NCBI GenBank assembly: GCA_012861695.1
Contig: JAAOOA010001112.1
Location: 1 to 64,000 of the forward strand
Direction: 5' to 3'
Source: Trematomus loennbergii
Lineage: Eukaryota > Chordata > Actinopteri > Perciformes > Nototheniidae
Length of the DNA stretch: 64,000 bases
Each line of letters opens with the position of its first letter. Position 1 is the first letter of the stretch. The position numbers and the translations under genes are program-made. Below, piece after piece: positions 58,961 to 64,000 of this stretch. The notes under the pieces were generated by a model. That model saw nothing but the letters and a program-made list of their open reading frames with translations. It ran no database searches and was not told the origin of the DNA.

Positions 58961-59143
58961 CAAAACAGGGCCGGCCAACTGACCAATCAGAGCAGACTGG
59001 GCTCTGGTTTCAGACAGAGGGTGAAAAGAGGTGCGTATGAGAAAAATAAAGAGCTTTTTGAACATTAAAGCATGGAGACATGTCACAGTAGAGACACTAC
59101 ATACAAATATGAACCTGAAAATGAGCATATAGGGCCCCTTTAA
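58961..59143 (-). mobile_element. GGGGCCC-type TTAA MITE, unexpanded copy
   Basis: On the minus strand it begins TTAAAGGGGCCCTATATGCT, then CATTTTCAGGTTCATATTTG, TATGTAGTGTCTCTACTGTG and ACATGTCTCCATGC. The last part of the first unit of the 57-bp repeat is present only once. The copy is truncated before the far end. It shows what the region looks like without expansion. Confidence 0.8.
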
Positions 59144-59754
59144 ACATTTGAAATGGTGTATTATATGCAAAGCACAATTTCCATTCAACCGTATAGATTT
59201 CAACTCATGGTCTTCTTGAAGTCGTGCATTTACACAGCAGCACACAACACAGCTTTGCATGCAAGCTGGCTGCAAGCTTATTTGTATGTTGAACGTATAT
59301 ATGTTGTATTTTTCTGCAGGGTTATATATTACTTTTCAAGAGATACAGAGGATTCATTCCAGCCACATGTTTAGTGATAAGCTGGAGCATTTGTATCCTT
59401 GCCTCCAGTCATAGAGCCTACCACTCAACAATAGCGTGTGATAGGAATTCTGTATGAAGCAGATCAGACGTCACATGACATCAAATCCTTGACCTAAGCC
59501 TCCATGAGCTCTCAGCTTCAATTTCCTCAGTGTCGCCATCGAGATGTTGAGAGGGTATGACTGCTTTATGCTCTTACATGCCAAGAGTGGATCAGAAGTC
59601 CTCTATCTCAATGTAAAGCACTCACTGGTGTCCCCTACGATTCCTCGAAGAGTGGATGTTTATATGTCATCTATGTTCACCGCATCACTTGGCTGCAGGA
59701 CTTAAGCACGAGACGCTTAATTCAACTCCAGTCAGGAAATGTCAATAACTGGAG
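59144..59754. other. Intronic sequence, nothing recognised
   Basis: No arrays or exon-like frames. Confidence 0.5.
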
Positions 59755-59865
59755 TACTCTCTCCAGTACAGGTTAGCTCTGAGTGTTAGCGATGCTTGCT
59801 AATGTAAACAAAGACCATATTACGTCCAAAACACGTCGCGCATTGTTTCTGATAGCAACGTTTCT
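59755..59865 (-). mobile_element. Fragment of the CACCTATTATGC-type MITE family
   Basis: Reverse complement of about 63550-63650, sharing CTCTCCAGTACAGGTTAGCT, GCTAATGTAAACAAAGAC and TACGTCCAAAACACG. Both termini are missing. Confidence 0.7.
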
Positions 59866-60015
59866 GAACTACGCCCACGCAGGCATTTACCCACCACACA
59901 CACAAACACCTTGCTCTCATTCCAGACAGGTTTTATTTTCCTCCTCTTCACAGTTTCTGTCCCCAGTTGCACAAAATACATTTTTCTTTTTATTCTGACT
60001 TTCTCTTTTTTTCGT

Positions 60016-60056
60016 GCGTGCGTGTGCGTGCGTACGTGCGTGCGTGCGTGCGTGTC
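60016..60056 (+). repeat. (GTGC)n microsatellite
   Basis: About 40 bp of GTGC/GTGT words with one TACG break. The sequence alternates purine and pyrimidine, so it could adopt Z-DNA. Confidence 0.9.
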
Positions 60057-62400
60057 GTCCCCGTGGTTGAGCGCCAGCCTAAGTGTGAGAGAGATGGATG
60101 CCAGAGTCCGTTTCTCTCTCCTAAGGCTCCGTGTCTCTCCTCTCTCTGCACCTGCATATTGTGATATAGTGGCTCTGTTCAGCCAGTCGATTGCCTTTAA
60201 CAGGACTGGGGCACACTGGCCAAATTGAAAGGGATTGCAGCCTGCTTTTCATCAGAGTCACATCAGTGCAGGGTGCAGGGTCCATAGGGCACGAGGGGGC
60301 ACGGAGGAGGTATGTGGGGTCTCTTTTTGTTGTACTCTTTCCTTCACGACTTCTTCCATTTTTCTCATTTTTTCACTTCTCATTGTTTGATGCCATCTGA
60401 TGGCTGTGGAAACACTTTGCAGGAAATGAGTATTCTGTTTCCCATCAATCCATTTCTCCATTTCCATGCAGGAGTTCCTATTGATAGCGAGGCAGAAAGA
60501 AAATCAACAGCAGTCTCAAAGAAAAATGTCTTCATTTCCCATTTGTTTGCCTCATACATTTGAGATATGTCATATACGTGTGCCTTCCCTTTTCAAGTTT
60601 GCCTCTTCAATTATTTTGTGGAAGACAGAGTTTGAAAGGAGCCATCTCTCTAAAGGAAAACTCCTCTGTGTGCACTTTAATGAGTAAGCAGCGCTTATAC
60701 ACTCAGCTTGTTATGTCAGTGCAGTGGCAGGCAGACATGCAAATATGCAGCCATGGGAAAGGATACCTTAGAAACTAAAGCTCATTCAATACAGACTTTA
60801 CAAGTAATAAATAAAGCAACATCATTTGAATAGGAATCCACCCAGTCCCAATGATGCCATTAAAGCACTGTTCATTAGGCCCAGGCAAATCAATTACTTC
60901 AAGTGAAGAGTATTCTGCATGCACTCATTTTTCATTCATATATTATTACTTAGTCAGTTTAAGTACATTCATCCTATACGACGTACAATCTGCTACAACC
61001 TGCTGCAGTAATGGCCCAGTTTCATATTCATCTAATCAAATCAGTCCCATCCAACACGATCTAATTAAATCAGTGTCTTTCTGCTTCAGAAGTTAGCAGC
61101 GGTAGGAATCACACTTTGTATCAGACAACGCAAACCCAGAGCACATTGTCCACCATGAAGGATCCAGAATGAGTGCGCTGCTTAGGATAATAAATCTGCG
61201 ATGTCCAGACAGATTACTGGCGCCGGTTAAACAGGGCCTGCATGCTAAATCCAAAGACTTGGTGACGGATGGCTTCAAACAGCAGGGAATGTGTGCATGA
61301 CTGAGTGAGACTTTCCTCCCTCCTTTTCCCGCCTCCTTCCCAGGTTGCGATGGAAACTGGCGGGTAGATTTGATGTTTCTGTCACCTATTGTTCCCCTGA
61401 AGTTGTTAAACTTTAGTGCACACATAACAGTGACTCACAGAGATGTTTAAAGCATGGAACGAGAAACCAACACACTGAAATGTTGACTTTAATTAAATGT
61501 ATTATATACATTTCACATAAATGCCTTAGGTTTCAAGCAATGATATCAAGTTTAAATAAAAGGTTCAAATTGATCTTATTGCTTTCAAATAACCTAAATG
61601 TGTTGACAATACATTTGATTAAAGTCAACGGTTTAGTTTTTTCAGTGCACGCTTACAGGAACACACACACTAGCAGCAGCAGGAAGAAGAAACCTGCCAT
61701 CCGACCTCTCTGTCCAAAGCGTTTCCTTTATTGACCTGAGGAATGGTAAAGGGACAAAGAAGGGAATGAGAGAGGACAAAAGAGAGGGCACTTGAGAAGT
61801 CGGTAACCTTTCCCTGCTTGGTGTGTGTCCATTGGTCTCCTTCTAGTATGCCATTGTGTATCTGTCAAACCTCCTCCCTATGAATTCAGAGTGACGCTCG
61901 CCTGGTACATAACGCCGTGTCTAAAGGCTCCTCCAGTGTCCATCTTCATTCATGGATCAATAGTTGTCTTTATTTTTGGATTCCTTCCTCGTCTTCTTCT
62001 CCCTCTCCTTCCCCTCATTCGTCTTTGACAGGCCAGCCCTAAATGTCTGCTTTAACTAGCTGCTCACAGCTCTCCTCAAAACACATTTACATAGCCATCA
62101 ATCACGCTGTCAAAGGTAAAGGCATGACGCCGTGTAAAAACCAGAATTGGATTATGGCCTTGTCTCATCCCTGACACTGACTGCTTGGCTGGCATTCTGA
62201 CTAGACTGTTGATGCTCAAGTTAAACAGCCTGAAATGTTTTGGCTGATGTTTTCCTCATAGTACTTAGTGTGTACTGCATGCACATTTTGTTGAGCCAAA
62301 CTAAGTCTGAGGACCCAAACAAATGCCTTTTCTCTTTCTTTCCGTAAACTATAGTCATGTGTTTAAGAACTTTATGCTAGCGCTGTTTTTCTGACTGTAA
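60057..62400. other. Long repeat-poor intronic stretch
   Basis: No arrays, element ends or domain-bearing frames were found in these 2.3 kb. Because transposons are otherwise dense, this interval is a fair place to look for conserved non-coding DNA. Confidence 0.45.
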
Positions 62401-62408
62401 ATGAGTAT

Positions 62409-63048
62409 GACCCCTAGATTCCACCGGGTCCGTCTGCGTCGCGTTACGGCCGCGTTACGGTCGCGTTACGGCGCGTTACGGTGCGCCAAGGCGTTCGCAA
62501 AGATCGCGGCCACTCTAGTCAATGGGTGCTATTCCCACCGCGTTACGGCTCAGAAGCGTCTCGGCGCTGGGCTCCGCTCAAAATAGGATTCAAGTCTATT
62601 TATAGGCGTTGCATAGCGCCGGGCAGGAAGTGGACCGGTCAGAGCATCCAGCCCATCCCCAAAATAAACTAATTTTGCAGACCCTATCCCTCCGTAGTCT
62701 TTCAAGTAGGAGGAGAAATGCCAGCGTTCTCCTCCGGTTTGGCACTGTGTCAAATATATATAGAATAATTATGATGATGAATGCATTTTTTTACCACTAA
62801 AATACAGCAACACATCTTTGATTCATGTCGTTTATAACTGGAATATTACAGTTATTATTAACTTGTCTGTACAAGTAGCCTGTCCAGGAAATATGCCCAA
62901 ATCAACAAAAACTGCGAGCCGGCAGGCAAGATGCTCCGCTTCTGAAATGCTTCTGAAACGCGCCCGGTAGCCTATGACGCCGGAGGAGGCCGGACCAAAA
63001 CCGCGGCGCAGCCGTGACGCACGCAGACGGGCCGGTGGGAGCGAGGGG
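62409..63048 (+). mobile_element. CpG-rich palindromic DNA element
   Basis: The left end CCCCTAGATTCCACCGGGTC, then CGTCTGCGTCGCGTTACGGC, is mirrored at the right by GCCGTGACGCACGCAGACGG, then GCCGGTGGGAGCGAGGGG. This is an imperfect inverted repeat of about 40 bp. The first 200 bp is very rich in CpG, with a roughly 11-13-bp GCGTTACGG-containing tandem (four copies at 62439-62478). The middle is AT-rich. No transposase was found. The class is undetermined. Confidence 0.75.
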
Positions 63049-63194
63049 TAACCGTCAAGACCCGTCAAGACTCTTTTCCCTCGCTTTCGAGTCAGTCTGA
63101 GCTGTGCTGTACCTATTTGTATGCTTTATTGTCTGTCCATAGCCTTTATGTGTGCCTTTTATCTATTCTTGTAATTTTATATTTTGTTATAATG

Positions 63195-63270
63195 TTATGT
63201 TCGTTCTGAAGCACTTTGGCAAACCCTCTGTTTTTAAAATGTGCTATAGAAATAAAGTGGATTGGATTGA
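63195..63270 (+). mobile_element. LINE or SINE 3' tail
   Basis: GAAGCACTTTGGCAAACCCT followed by AAAATGTGCTATAGAAATAA and AGTGGATTGGATTG matches the usual 3' terminus of teleost L2-type elements, with a short GGATT tandem at the end. Confidence 0.6.
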
Positions 63271-63332
63271 AGACACTCAACAAGGATTCCTCTAAGCGTA
63301 TTATTCTGTTAACAAAGACATACATGAACCAG

Positions 63333-64000
63333 TTAAAGGGGACCTATCATGCAAAATGCACTTTGTGATGTCTTTTATACATAAATATGTGTCCCCGGTG
63401 TGTCGGGGAACTCACGCAGCGTCAGAAAATAAAACCCTCTCTCTTTTCCTCCGTACCCAAATCTTTTAAAAACGGGGGTACAACGAGCGGATACAGATTT
63501 GCTGCCGATATGACGTCAAATCGGCGGCGGACCCTCAGAAAGTTGCTATCAGAAACAATGCCTGGCGCGTTTTGGACGTAATCTCGTCTTTGTTTACATT
63601 AGCAAGCCTCGCTAACACTCAGAGCTAACCTGTACTGGAGAGAGCATGTGTTTAAAAAGCAGGAAATAAAAAAGGAACTCACCTTGTGATAAACCTGCAA
63701 GAGAAAAAGCATTTGAGCTCCATACTGTTTCAGAAATAATCCTTGATGTGGTTTAGAACAGGATGGCGTTTATCACACCAGAATTTAACTTTATCTCCGG
63801 TAGAATTCTGATCAGGCATTAGCTCCGCCTCCTCTTTTTTTTCAAGCTAAGGACCCATCCTTGTCCGATTTGAGGTCCAAGGGCAGAGGGTGTCGTATTC
63901 ATATTCTCTACAAAGTCCACTGGCACAAATATAAAATGTTTGATATTGGGCTTTATAAATAAACTTTGATTTATTGGCTTTGATTGATGACTTAAAACTC
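63333..64000 (+). mobile_element. CACCTATTATGC-type TTAA MITE, unexpanded copy, runs off the window
   Basis: TTAAAGGGGACCTATCATGC, then AAAATGCACTTTGTGATGTC and TACATAAATATGTGTCCCCG, lines up with the start of 51822-53890 and its first array unit. Here only a single unit exists. The rest (63400-63650) includes the piece also found inverted at 59755-59865. The right terminus lies beyond the window or is not recognised. Confidence 0.75.

Overview
This is vertebrate nuclear DNA, almost certainly from a teleost fish and probably a percomorph. The evidence is an AT-rich, gene-poor background, many very long (CA)n/(TG)n tracts, tRNA-derived SINEs with a UnaL2-like tail, many short hAT-type elements with 8-bp target duplications, and a set of TTAA-flanked palindromic MITEs beginning TTAAAGG. 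There is no bacterial-style gene organisation, CRISPR array or operon.

Only one convincing coding piece is present: a 216-bp exon at 39228-39443 on the + strand. It matches the N-terminal region of AGBL4 (cytosolic carboxypeptidase 6, a tubulin deglutamylase). It has a good acceptor and donor, and both ends share the same splice phase. The rest of the window (about 39 kb upstream and 24 kb downstream) reads as the two flanking introns. AGBL4 is a giant gene in mammals, so this is expected.

Layout: 0.2-2.2 kb, hAT-like element carrying about 40 copies of a 37-bp minisatellite; 2.2-6 kb, old retroelement debris; 6-7.6 kb, hAT element and an inverted purine/pyrimidine duplication; 8.2-8.9 kb, a 72-bp x 9 minisatellite; 9-26 kb, microsatellites, four hAT-type elements (one nested), foldback elements, a TTAA MITE and a tandem duplication; 26.6-29.2 kb, TTAA MITE with about 38 copies of a 57-bp repeat; 30.4-31.7 kb, intact-ended hAT element; 33-38.8 kb, more hAT elements, including an inverted second copy of the first; 39.2 kb, the agbl4 exon; 40-50 kb, TTAA MITEs, two SINEs, two LINE reverse-transcriptase relics and CA-flanked dispersed units; 51.8-53.9 kb, TTAA MITE with about 43 copies of a different 37-bp repeat; 54-64 kb, mostly plain intron with a 1-kb hAT element, a CpG-rich element and unexpanded relatives of the two expanded MITE families.

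The main theme is transposons that carry minisatellites. Two TTAA MITE families and one hAT family each have an internal tandem array, and the window also holds relatives with one unit, or without the array, which look like the unexpanded state. A fourth case (13-bp units at 20.5 kb) is expanded in one copy and absent from its sister at 41 kb. Most long open frames in the window are by-products of these arrays or of CA repeats. Family names for repeats come from terminal sequences, target duplications and memory of published families; no database was searched.
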